Shown here: positions 1 to 6,670 of the stretch, piece after piece
Layout of the letters: every line of letters starts with the position of its first letter
Position numbering within the stretch: position 1 is the stretch's first letter
Assembly: GCA_022820435.1 (NCBI GenBank)
Contig: JAJEFL010000066.1
Location: forward strand, 1 to 8,417
Direction of reading: 5' to 3'
Length of the DNA: 8,417 nt
Origin: Bin80 sp022820435
GTDB taxonomy: Bacteria; Bacteroidota; Rhodothermia; Rhodothermales; Bin80
Translations under genes and position numbers: made by a program
The notes under the pieces: model-generated
Database searches by the model: none
Told to the model about the DNA's origin: nothing
The model's input: the letters and a program-made list of their open reading frames with translations, nothing else

Positions 1-1080
1 TCAGCATCTTCTCAGGTCGTGATTCATCCTACCAAAGAGAATATTCCTGTTTCTTCGGATTCCCGCTTTGAATTGCGACACGAAGTGGACGGCGCTGATT
101 TCTGGAAATGGGATTCATCGGATGTGGTAGAGATTGGAGTCAATGAGGGAGATTACTCTCAAATGCTCGGGTTTGTCTGGGATTTAAAGACCGATGGTAA
201 CGGGACGATTTATTATTTCGATATCATCCATAAGGAAGTTCGGGCTTATGATTACAAGGGGGACTGGATAGCAAATGTTGGTTCTTCAGGAACTGGGCCA
301 GGAGAACTTGATAGCCCTCTTGGTATGACCATTTTCCCTGATCGCAATCAAGTCATGATTGCTGATCAACTCATAAATCATGTTTTTGAACGTAAGGATT
401 CATCATTCGTACTTGCGGCGACCCAGTGGCCGGAATATTCAAGCATGAATGGTAGAATGTGTGCAATGAATGGACACTACTACCTCATCGATTATAGCAT
501 GAAGACCCCCGCTGAAAGGAAGATAGTTCACAAGTACATGCTAGATGGTACATGGGTTACGTCTTTTGGAGAAGCGTATAGCCACGAAGATCCATTTCCT
601 GTGCAGTCTTTTGCACACGACACCTTCATTGCCTGTAACTCTGAGCATCAAACCGTTGCATTAGTCGCAAATCACATTCCTGCAATGACTGGCTATTCAG
701 ATCAGGGTGAAATACTTTGGCAGATTACTTTTCCAGATTATCGCTCCGTTGGATATAAACAGTACCGGAAGGATGGAAAAACGTACATTGCAGTGAATCA
801 CGAAGTTGATGGATCCATGTTTTTGGCATTATTCTCTGATGGGGAGTATTTTTATGTGGTTTATGCTTTCCTCGAAAAACCCTCACGGTTTTCATTCGGA
901 CCGAAAGAAATTTCGGAAAGCCACGCGTTCAGAGTCCATGCACAAACTGGACTCGGTATCTATCTGGGAGCGGCAGGCCCAAAAATTGGAGAGATATTGA
1001 GAGGGATAGACGGGGCCTATCGCTTCACTACAACAGAAAGTTTAGGGTTTCCTCAGATTCGTATCCACAAATCCCAATAG
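1..1080 (+). CDS. 6-bladed beta-propeller protein, 5' end outside the window
   Basis: This frame is open from the first base and ends at TAG 1078-1080, giving at least 359 residues. A GTG at 19 is possible, but six sense codons precede it and no signal peptide follows, so the true start, with a signal or lipoprotein peptide, probably lies upstream. The protein reads as repeated beta-strand units typical of the NHL-like 6-bladed beta-propellers of Bacteroidota. The clearest is residues 87-100 (counted from the GTG), VGSSGTGPGELDSP, the usual G-x-G-P-G-E-(L/F)-x-x-P turn, followed by a strand ending MIADQ. Such proteins are generally exported and bind ligands or proteins; no enzyme active site is visible, so the role is unknown. 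The gene is followed after 22 bp by a thioredoxin-like gene, probably co-transcribed. Its base composition is AT-richer than the genes at the right end of the window. Confidence 0.75.
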   Translation, partial: SASSQVVIHPTKENIPVSSDSRFELRHEVDGADFWKWDSSDVVEIGVNEGDYSQMLGFVWDLKTDGNGTIYYFDIIHKEVRAYDYKGDWIANVGSSGTGPGELDSPLGMTIFPDRNQVMIADQLINHVFERKDSSFVLAATQWPEYSSMNGRMCAMNGHYYLIDYSMKTPAERKIVHKYMLDGTWVTSFGEAYSHEDPFPVQSFAHDTFIACNSEHQTVALVANHIPAMTGYSDQGEILWQITFPDYRSVGYKQYRKDGKTYIAVNHEVDGSMFLALFSDGEYFYVVYAFLEKPSRFSFGPKEISESHAFRVHAQTGLGIYLGAAGPKIGEILRGIDGAYRFTTTESLGFPQIRIHKSQ

Positions 1081-1102
1081 GCCTTGAGGCTAGGTAAACT
1101 GA

Positions 1103-1753
1103 ATGAGAGTAAAGTCTAACATTATCGGAATAGGTAGTCTCTGGTGGGGGTTGTCTGCGATCATCTTGATCTCTGGCTCATTTGTTTTAGGCTTCAGTGG
1201 AAGATTCCATTTTATTCCTACCATAGAACTTCGTTGGCATACCGAGGGCGTACACCCCAGATATATTCCGTCCTATGGAACAATTCCTGATAAGGAACTT
1301 GTGATGGTTTTTATTGGATCGTCGACCTGCGGATATAGCAATGACCGTTCCCTGCCGGGATTAATTGAAGAGGCTAAATTGAAACTGCAACGCAAAGCTG
1401 ATGATCAAGGCTGGGCCTTCAGTGTAATTGGTGTGTCGGTTGACTGGATAACCGCGGATGGCATTACTCATTTGAATAAGTTCGGCTATTTCGATGAAGT
1501 AATGACAGGACGGAAATGGCATGGAACAGGAGCAAGTATCTACTCAATGAACATCCAAGGTGTGAACGCTAACCCCCAAATACTCGTACTTGCGCGTAAT
1601 TCCAAACAAAGCAGTGAGGTTGGAAATAAATCAGCAAAAAGAGAGATCCCCATTTATCAAGTTGCAGGCCTGAAACAGATTCATGACTGGCTCAACCGCG
1701 GACTCCCGCTGCCGCAAGATATATGGAGTTCCATCGTAAACACAAACTCGTGA
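1103..1753 (+). CDS. Membrane-anchored thioredoxin-fold protein with a CxxS motif
   Basis: 216 residues. The N-terminus (MRVKSN) is basic and is followed by one hydrophobic segment at about residues 8-31, so the rest should face the periplasm. The soluble part has thioredoxin-fold marks: a hydrophobic strand (ELVMVFIGSSTCGYSN, residues 65-80) leading into C76-G-Y-S79, a helix, a second strand (FSVIGVSVDW, 106-115), and N-P-Q-I-L-V-L at 157-163, where P158 fits the cis-proline loop. C76 is the only cysteine, so it cannot do the two-cysteine dithiol exchange of ordinary TlpA/ResA proteins. A CxxS protein could act as a monothiol or isomerase-like enzyme, a mixed-disulfide trap, or a non-catalytic binder. 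Start: ATG 1103, 22 bp after the upstream stop, with only a weak AGGT upstream. It is likely co-expressed with the beta-propeller gene. Fold call is fairly sure; function is not. Confidence 0.68.
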   Translation: MRVKSNIIGIGSLWWGLSAIILISGSFVLGFSGRFHFIPTIELRWHTEGVHPRYIPSYGTIPDKELVMVFIGSSTCGYSNDRSLPGLIEEAKLKLQRKADDQGWAFSVIGVSVDWITADGITHLNKFGYFDEVMTGRKWHGTGASIYSMNIQGVNANPQILVLARNSKQSSEVGNKSAKREIPIYQVAGLKQIHDWLNRGLPLPQDIWSSIVNTNS

Positions 1754-1965
1754 AAAATACTCCCATTTCTGCCCAGTGCCCCCCTGCGTGATCCGTCTGC
1801 CGATACCGAGAAGATGCATGCACTTAGCGGAATGACCTGGGCCGGGCATATCGTCGGCCCCTGCACGTATCAACGGGAACCATTCTTTATAGTGCGGACG
1901 GAGACTTCCATGCGTTGGTGAATAATATGGAAGGTGCCCGGCTGCGTAACGTCATTTATTTTTGA
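1754..1965 (+). pseudogene. Decayed coding remnant, possibly LpxH-like C-terminus
   Basis: No intact gene lies here, but protein-like text runs across shifting frames. In the frame of 1802 one reads ...MHALSGMTWAGHIVGP up to about 1870. In the frame of 1869 a short I-N-G follows. In the frame of 1876 one reads GTILYSADGDFHALVNNMEG and on to a TGA at 1963-1965. Joined, this resembles the end of UDP-2,3-diacylglucosamine diphosphatases of the LpxH-like metallophosphoesterase family, where a C-G-H-I-H motif is followed by an (I)-(D/N)-G-x-x-Y turn and N-D-G-D-(W/F)-x-x-x-x-x-A-L-V-x-x-x-x-G. If so, the catalytic GHxH histidine is lost (GHIV) and at least two frameshifts separate the pieces. The family match is from memory and short, so it is only a hypothesis; that the stretch is broken coding DNA is more likely. 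Confidence 0.33.
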
Positions 1966-1975
1966 TGTCACCTAA

Positions 1976-2173
1976 ACGTTTTATTTTAGAGCTTCTTCAG
2001 AGAAATACGCTCCGGGATCTGCGGGCACTCTTCAAGATATCGCACGTTTCTTACGGGAGGAACGCCTTGATCATGTAATGATCATGAACGAAATCGTCCA
2101 CCCGCCGATGACATGTCTCCAATTCTGTCGGAAACGTTCAGAGGTAGACAACGGATTTATGTGGCAGGATTAA
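1976..2173 (+). pseudogene. Unidentified open stretch without a proper start, probable gene relic
   Basis: After a TAA at 1973-1975 this frame stays open for 65 codons to TAA 2171-2173, overlapping the last bases of the opposite-strand fur gene. It has no ATG before 2078, but its text looks protein-like, for example APGSAGTLQDIARFLREERL, an amphipathic helix pattern. From about 2090 the neighbouring frame reads PPADDMSPILSETFRG, so a further frameshift is possible. I do not recognise a family. A perfect 7-3-7 inverted repeat (TGATCAT-GTA-ATGATCA, 2068-2084) lies inside it. Together with the preceding relic it fills the roughly 415-bp gap between the thioredoxin-like gene and fur, where I see no intact gene, tRNA or terminator. 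Confidence 0.25.
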
Positions 2174-2658
2174 GTCGCTGTATCCGGCTGGGATGTGCGG
2201 CGGTTCGCACAGTCGGGCCGCTGACAGTGACCATAGAGATTGAGCGCGTGCCGCTTGATCTCAAATGCATAGACATCGGCAACCATCTCCTGGATATTCT
2301 GGATACGGGGGTCACAGAATTCCATGATCTCCTGACAGTCCAGACAAATCAGATGATCATGCTGCCGGAAAAGATAAGAGGACTCATATTTGGCCTGCGA
2401 ATTACCAAACTGGTGGCGCACCACCAGATCACACTCCAATAGAAGGCTGAGTGTATTGTAGACGGTTGCGCGGCTGATGGAATGCTCCTGCTGTTGCAGG
2501 CGAAGGTGCAGTGCATCCGCATCAATATGCCCCGTGACCTCGTATATGGTATCAAGCACAGTAAGGCGCTCTCTGGTCTCCCGAAGACCGCGCTTCTTCA
2601 GGAATGACCGGAAGTGGTCTCGGACTTCCTCATGCTGGATTTGAGAGAGTTTTGCCAA
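2170..2658 (-). CDS. fur: Fur-family metal-responsive transcriptional regulator
   Basis: 162 residues, a normal length for the family. The N-terminal winged helix has the recognition helix ISRATVYNTL at 61-70. The dimerisation/metal domain has HDHLICLDCQEIMEF at 100-114 and CQRPDC at 145-150, so C105/C108 and C145/C150 form the usual structural zinc site. Likely sensory-site ligands are H44, E92, H100, H102 and E113. Glutamate at both 92 and 113, where PerR uses aspartate, points to Fur rather than to a peroxide sensor, though Zur or another subtype cannot be excluded. The start is TTG at 2658: a TAG lies eight codons upstream in frame, and the first in-frame ATG comes far too late, inside the metal domain. 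No clear Shine-Dalgarno is seen. The gene is divergent from the TPR operon; a perfect palindrome at 2712-2725 in the shared 165-bp region could be its own operator. Transcription runs into the relic region, with no visible terminator. Confidence 0.93.
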   Translation of the reverse strand: MAKLSQIQHEEVRDHFRSFLKKRGLRETRERLTVLDTIYEVTGHIDADALHLRLQQQEHSISRATVYNTLSLLLECDLVVRHQFGNSQAKYESSYLFRQHDHLICLDCQEIMEFCDPRIQNIQEMVADVYAFEIKRHALNLYGHCQRPDCANRRTSQPDTAT

Positions 2659-2711
2659 CGTACTGCGGTTTGATGGTGTCTATCTACACCGGCAACTCTG
2701 GAGGGTTCCGG

Positions 2712-2725
2712 CTTAAATGTTTAAG
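2712..2725. promoter_or_regulatory. Perfect 6-2-6 AT-rich palindrome, possible Fur-family operator
   Basis: CTTAAA-TG-TTTAAG is a perfect inverted repeat lying 54 bp upstream of the fur start and 99 bp upstream of the TPR gene start. Fur-family regulators bind AT-rich palindromes and often control their own gene, so autoregulation is a natural reading. The site does not match the 19-bp E. coli Fur consensus or the PerR box closely, and short palindromes occur by chance in AT-rich spacers. Confidence 0.35.
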
Positions 2726-2768
2726 AATTACCAGAATAAAAAACTTTTGACCTCAAATACGCCCAAAA

Positions 2769-2802
2769 TTTTGACGTTCCGAAGATATTGACGTAATTTA
2801 TA
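2769..2802 (+). promoter_or_regulatory. Candidate promoter of the TPR-yqaA operon
   Basis: TTGACG at 2771-2776 is followed after 17 bp by TAATTT at 2794-2799, about 24 bp before the ATG at 2824. The -35-like box matches TTGACA at five of six bases; the -10 is weaker. The stretch also fits the Bacteroidota pattern loosely (TTTG, then about 20 bp, then TAnnTTT). TTGACGT is repeated at 2788-2794, exactly 17 bp downstream, and a third TTGAC sits at 2747-2751, so the exact box is uncertain. Confidence 0.38.
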
Positions 2803-2823
2803 GGGGGCCATAAGACTAGTTCA

Positions 2824-4236
2824 ATGAGTACATTTGATTTTAGTTACGGGGATGATGATCCGTTTGATGAAGAAGACCTTCATGCGCTGATTAGTGCCTT
2901 TGAGCGCGGGGGGCCAGAGGCGTATTTTGACGTGAGTTCGCTGGAAGACATTGCACTGCATTATTTCGAGACCGGACGAATCGAAGACTCCCTCACCGTC
3001 ATAGACAAGATTCTGGCAAGACAGCCGTTCTGCTCGTACACATGGCTGAGGCGTGGGATCCTGATGGGCAACCTGGGGCATCTGGAAGAAGCGCAGCAGG
3101 CATTCGAGAAATCACTGAGTCTGAATCCGGCGGACAGCGAGGTACTTCTGAATTTAGGGATCACGCTGGACATGATGGGACATCATCAGGAGGCCCTGAA
3201 TTATTTTCACGATGCAATCCGTGTAGATCCGCTCAATGATGATGCTCATTTCTATATCGGGTACGCAATGATTCGGGCAGAAAATTTTTCCGATGCAGCG
3301 GCGGCTCTGGAAACCTGTATTAAGATGAATCCAGAGCATCCCGAAGCCTGGTTTGAACTTGGGTACTGCTACGATATTCTGGGAGACCTTACGGGATGTC
3401 TGGACGCGTATGACCATCAGATTGATCTGGATCCGTATTCCTGTGAGGCCTGGTTCAATAAAGCCGTGGTGCTCGCCAGAATGGGGCGCATGGAAGATGC
3501 ACTTCGCTGCTATGATTTAACATTAGATATCGATCATGATTTTGTCCCCGCATATTATAACCGGGGGAATATCCTCTCTATTCTTGAGCGTTATGATGAG
3601 GCGCTGGCCTGTTATCAGGAAGTGATCGCACGCAAGGGGGAGGATGCGCCGGCCTATTGTAATATGGCACTGGTCATGGCCGAACGGGGGGATCACCAAG
3701 CCAGTATTCGCCTCTACCAAAAGGCCTCCCGATTGGACCCGAACCTGTCGGAAGCCTGGAATGGTTTAGGGCGGGAGTATATGCTTCAAGAGAGATATCG
3801 GTTAGCCGCGAAAGCGCACACACGGGCGGCGGAACTGAATCCAAGGAGTTCCGAGTACTGGTACAGTAAAGCCGATGCGGAGATGCGGGCGGGCTACACG
3901 AGAAAAGCCCTGAGATCCTTCAAGAAAATGACCGAACTGGAACCGCAGAGTCATCATGTATGGATGCGGTATGCGTCCGCGCTTTCGGTCAACAAAAAAC
4001 TTCAGGAAGCCTGTACGGCCTATGAGCATGCCCTTCACCTGCAGCCGAAGTATGCAGCGACCTGGTATCATTATTCCGGTGTTCTTTTTATGCTGGGACA
4101 GATTGAGCCGTGTCTGGATGCACTCCGCGAATCCTTCGCTTTGGATCCTACTTATGTTGATGTATTCATCGAGCAATGTCCGACTGAGGTCTATCACCAT
4201 CCACTCTTTCGGGAGTGCATTGACGAGCACAGTTAG
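2824..4236 (+). CDS. Tetratricopeptide (TPR) protein of twelve gapless repeats
   Basis: 470 residues. After a very acidic N-terminus (YGDDDPFDEED), residues 38-445 split into twelve consecutive 34-residue TPRs with no insertion or deletion. They begin at 38, 72, 106, 140, 174, 208, 242, 276, 310, 344, 378 and 412, with the usual W/Y at position 4-5, G at 8, A at 20 and P near 32 in most units. A 25-residue tail follows. TPR arrays form superhelical scaffolds that bind partner proteins; there is no signal peptide or transmembrane segment, so it should be cytoplasmic. Twelve cysteines are scattered through it, unusual but without a metal motif. It is the first gene of a two-gene unit with the YqaA-like gene 2 bp downstream and is divergent from fur. 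ATG 2824 is preceded by GGGGG at 2803-2807, too distant for a normal ribosome binding site. The partner and process are unknown. Confidence 0.9.
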   Translation: MSTFDFSYGDDDPFDEEDLHALISAFERGGPEAYFDVSSLEDIALHYFETGRIEDSLTVIDKILARQPFCSYTWLRRGILMGNLGHLEEAQQAFEKSLSLNPADSEVLLNLGITLDMMGHHQEALNYFHDAIRVDPLNDDAHFYIGYAMIRAENFSDAAAALETCIKMNPEHPEAWFELGYCYDILGDLTGCLDAYDHQIDLDPYSCEAWFNKAVVLARMGRMEDALRCYDLTLDIDHDFVPAYYNRGNILSILERYDEALACYQEVIARKGEDAPAYCNMALVMAERGDHQASIRLYQKASRLDPNLSEAWNGLGREYMLQERYRLAAKAHTRAAELNPRSSEYWYSKADAEMRAGYTRKALRSFKKMTELEPQSHHVWMRYASALSVNKKLQEACTAYEHALHLQPKYAATWYHYSGVLFMLGQIEPCLDALRESFALDPTYVDVFIEQCPTEVYHHPLFRECIDEHS

Positions 4237-4238
4237 TC

Positions 4239-4850
4239 TTGCACTGGATTCGGCAGTTATATAACTGGGTACTCAGCTGGGCGCAGACCCCCTACGGAGC
4301 ATTGGCGCTGTTTGTGCTGGCGGTCTGTGAATCAATTTTCTTTCCAGTCCCCCCGGATGTGCTCCTGATTGCACTTGCACTGGGACGGCAAAAAAAAGCA
4401 TTGTACTTTGGACTGATCTGCAGTGTCGGCTCCTTATGTGGAGGCGCAGTCGGCTACATGCTCGGCCATTATGCATGGATCGCTGCGGATGGGTTCACGC
4501 CCCTTGCACAGTTTTTCTTTCACAACGTGCCTGGATTCAACGAGGCTGTCTATGCGGATTTGGGCCAAAGATTTGAAGAGTGGGGCTTTGCGATTATATT
4601 CACTGCCGGGTTCACACCGGTACCGTACAAACTGTTCACCATCAGCGCGGGCGCTTTCGGGATTTCTTTTCCATTATTCCTGCTGGCATCTGCGATCAGC
4701 CGAACGGCCCGGTTCATGCTCGTGAGCGGTTTAATCTGGCGATTTGGAGAGCCGGTACAGGCCTTTATTGAACGCTACTTTAACTGGCTTGCAGTCGCCT
4801 TCACCGTACTGCTGGCAGGAGGCTTTGCCGTCCTGAAATTTCTTACTTGA
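4239..4850 (+). CDS. yqaA: YqaA/DedA-like (SNARE-associated) integral membrane protein
   Basis: 203 residues. The N-terminus LYNWVLSWAQTPYGALALFV, then ES-FFPVPPDVLL, matches the YqaA group of the DedA/VTT membrane proteins. Hydrophobic segments lie at about 17-38, 50-75, 110-130, 140-165 and 175-200, with a re-entrant-type motif F-T-P-V-P-Y-K at about 124-130. DedA relatives are linked to membrane lipid (undecaprenyl phosphate or phospholipid) movement and to envelope stress; the role of YqaA itself is not settled. The start is TTG at 4239, two bases after the TPR stop: a TGA at 4221-4223 blocks extension and no other start codon lies between. Translational coupling to the TPR gene is likely. 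The 3' end overlaps the opposite-strand secreted propeller gene by 8 bp, leaving no space for a terminator between them. Confidence 0.85.
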   Translation: MHWIRQLYNWVLSWAQTPYGALALFVLAVCESIFFPVPPDVLLIALALGRQKKALYFGLICSVGSLCGGAVGYMLGHYAWIAADGFTPLAQFFFHNVPGFNEAVYADLGQRFEEWGFAIIFTAGFTPVPYKLFTISAGAFGISFPLFLLASAISRTARFMLVSGLIWRFGEPVQAFIERYFNWLAVAFTVLLAGGFAVLKFLT

Positions 4851-6411
4851 CCAGAATAGCCCGGGTACCGGCCAAATATCCGTCGGTTTGGACACGAATA
4901 TAATAGGTCCCACTCGGAAGTTGGCTGGCATCAAAGGTGAGCGTATGCTCCCCGGCAGACAGGACACCATCCTCTAGTACTTCAACAGAGCGTCCGAGCA
5001 AATCCAGAACCTCGGCACGAACCTCGGCCTGCTCAGGCAGTGAGAGTATCGCAGAGGTTACAGGATTAAACGGGTTTGGGTACGCGGGCGACAGCGAGAA
5101 AGCCTCTGGAATTGTAACGGATGTTTCGGTATGTGTGGCGACGATGACCGAGCGCGGATCCAATATCATCAGTCCATGCGGGTGGCTCCCGACGATGGTC
5201 GTACCGCTTCGGGGAAATCGATAGGAACTCCAGGCTCCGTCAAGACCAGTGCTGCGCTCTGGATGCGTGTCGAAGAATGCAATTTCGCGGGGCTGATTAA
5301 TATCTGAAATATCCACAATGCGGAGCCCCTCTGTGTAGTTGGCCGCAAACACATAATCCCCGTGCACATAAAGGTTGTGATCTGCACCGGTAGAGGAAAA
5401 ATAAAACGCAGAATGATAGACTGGATCTTCAAGGTCTTGCAGATCCCAGATGATCATCCGTGTGTTGGCGATATCCGGGTTTGCTTCGTCAAGTTCGTCA
5501 TTCATGATGAAGTACTCCTGATCGATAGTCAGCCAGCCCTGATGTGCATATCCCGCGTTGGGATACGTTGCAATTCCTACAGATACAGGATTTGTCTTAT
5601 CCGTTACGTCAGCAATACTGATGTGGTTTTCATTCGATCCGATACAGATCTCCCGGCCCTGATAGTTTACATCCGGGCCGCGGTAGATCACACACTGCGC
5701 ATCATGGGAATATCCGCTCCCTGCATAACCGGTGTTATGATCTGCAAAGCAGCCCGCATACGTCGGATTGCCTGGATCTCGAATGTCCACGATGTGCAGT
5801 CCCGCGCCATTACAGGTGTCTTTTACACCCTCATCTGAGCCTGAAAGGCGATAAGCGGTAATGTATGCAAAGCCGGTCTCTTCGTTGATCGCCAAATTAT
5901 GCGCTCTTAGAATTCCATCGTAATGTGCAGTTTCTTTAAAATCCCGGGGAGTCCCCACAACGTCGCGCAGTTGACGAAGATCAAAAACCTGCATTCCGTT
6001 GTTGCCCCCGTCAACGGTCACATACATGTGGTTGTTGTAGACCTTCATATCCCGCCAAATGATGGGAAACTGCGAATCATGACCTGGAAGTTTTCCAAGG
6101 TAGACGGGATTGACGGGATCCGTCACATCCACGAAAGCCACAAACTTTGCGGTACCCACGAGCGCATATTCACGTTTTGTGTCTGGATCGGTCCAACCCC
6201 AGATATCGTTGAGCAGGATTTCCTGCGCCTCCATATCCACTCTAGACAGGCGGGCCATGAGGTCAATATCCCTGCACGCATGATCAGATGCCATCTTATT
6301 TACGCATGCTACGCGGGATCCACGAATACTCAAATGAGTCGACTGTGCCCAGACGGCCTGGGCTTGGGAGGATAAGATTACCATCAGTGCGAAGTGACAA
6401 ATCTTTTTCAT
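4843..6411 (-). CDS. Secreted choice-of-anchor-B beta-propeller protein with type IX sorting domain
   Basis: 522 residues. A signal peptide is clear (MKKICHFALM, hydrophobic core, likely cleavage after A-W-A-Q near 23). The body has LVIVD-type repeats (GMQVFDL, GLHIVDI, HISIADV, GLRIVDI, GLMILDP) with the choice-of-anchor-B signature NDIWGWTDP at 68-76 and WRDMKVYNNH at 119-128. Blade starts at about 69, 121, 171, 236, 290, 345 and 394 suggest seven blades. Residues 439-522 form the sorting domain: SPAYPNPFNPVT, a strand with LDLLGR, SGTYYIRV, and a basic end, ILVK. Type IX cargo is exported and anchored or released at the surface. H171, H236, H290 and H345 fall at the same place in four blades, which could line the central channel. 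The ATG at 6411 starts a normal signal peptide, with only a weak GAGAG upstream. The function of this family is not known; it is probably monocistronic. Confidence 0.88.
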   Translation of the reverse strand: MKKICHFALMVILSSQAQAVWAQSTHLSIRGSRVACVNKMASDHACRDIDLMARLSRVDMEAQEILLNDIWGWTDPDTKREYALVGTAKFVAFVDVTDPVNPVYLGKLPGHDSQFPIIWRDMKVYNNHMYVTVDGGNNGMQVFDLRQLRDVVGTPRDFKETAHYDGILRAHNLAINEETGFAYITAYRLSGSDEGVKDTCNGAGLHIVDIRDPGNPTYAGCFADHNTGYAGSGYSHDAQCVIYRGPDVNYQGREICIGSNENHISIADVTDKTNPVSVGIATYPNAGYAHQGWLTIDQEYFIMNDELDEANPDIANTRMIIWDLQDLEDPVYHSAFYFSSTGADHNLYVHGDYVFAANYTEGLRIVDISDINQPREIAFFDTHPERSTGLDGAWSSYRFPRSGTTIVGSHPHGLMILDPRSVIVATHTETSVTIPEAFSLSPAYPNPFNPVTSAILSLPEQAEVRAEVLDLLGRSVEVLEDGVLSAGEHTLTFDASQLPSGTYYIRVQTDGYLAGTRAILVK

Positions 6412-6670
6412 CTAAACTCTCTGTGAGATACGCATATAGTACCTGATCCTCTGTTAATTGTTCCAGCAGAGTCCGTGATTTTCCATTTTTCTGACAACTT
6501 CGTGTACTAGCGGCAATTGGGAAAGATCAGACTGTGATTGTGCACCCAAACTTTAATGTCGTTCAAATAATGCATCCACTGGAAAGGTCGCCACGGCAGG
6601 AATCAGTGATCGGTACCAACCAATCCGCTCTTTCGCATGAAATGGTCGGTTACGCATTATCTTTCCGGGA
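6412..6670. other. Divergent intergenic region (259 bp)
   Basis: This spacer separates the leftward secreted propeller gene from the rightward NFACT gene, so it should hold both promoters. On the minus strand TACTAT followed by ATG-rich sequence lies about 35 bp before the propeller start and could be a -10 box, without a convincing -35. For the NFACT gene I see no well-spaced pair of promoter boxes and no Shine-Dalgarno. There is no tRNA, repeat or believable small gene. Confidence 0.4.

Noticed and set aside
1837..1860. GGGCC...GGCCC stem as a terminator of the thioredoxin-like gene
   Set aside because: Only five base pairs with a long loop and no T tract.
1631..1873. Minus-strand reading frame across the end of the thioredoxin-like gene
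   Set aside because: It has no recognisable domain and mostly lies antisense to a better supported gene.
2068..2084. Perfect inverted repeat TGATCAT-GTA-ATGATCA as a transcription terminator
   Set aside because: The stem is AT-rich with a 3-base loop and no run of T follows on either strand.
2113..2442. Plus-strand reading frame of 109 codons opposite fur
   Set aside because: It is antisense to a clear Fur-family gene; only its first few codons may belong to the relic region.
3802..4230. Minus-strand reading frame of 142 codons inside the TPR gene
   Set aside because: The plus strand is an unbroken TPR array; the antisense frame shows no family features.
5362..6375. Two plus-strand reading frames opposite the secreted propeller gene
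   Set aside because: The minus strand encodes a complete protein with signal peptide and sorting domain; the antisense frames look like by-products.
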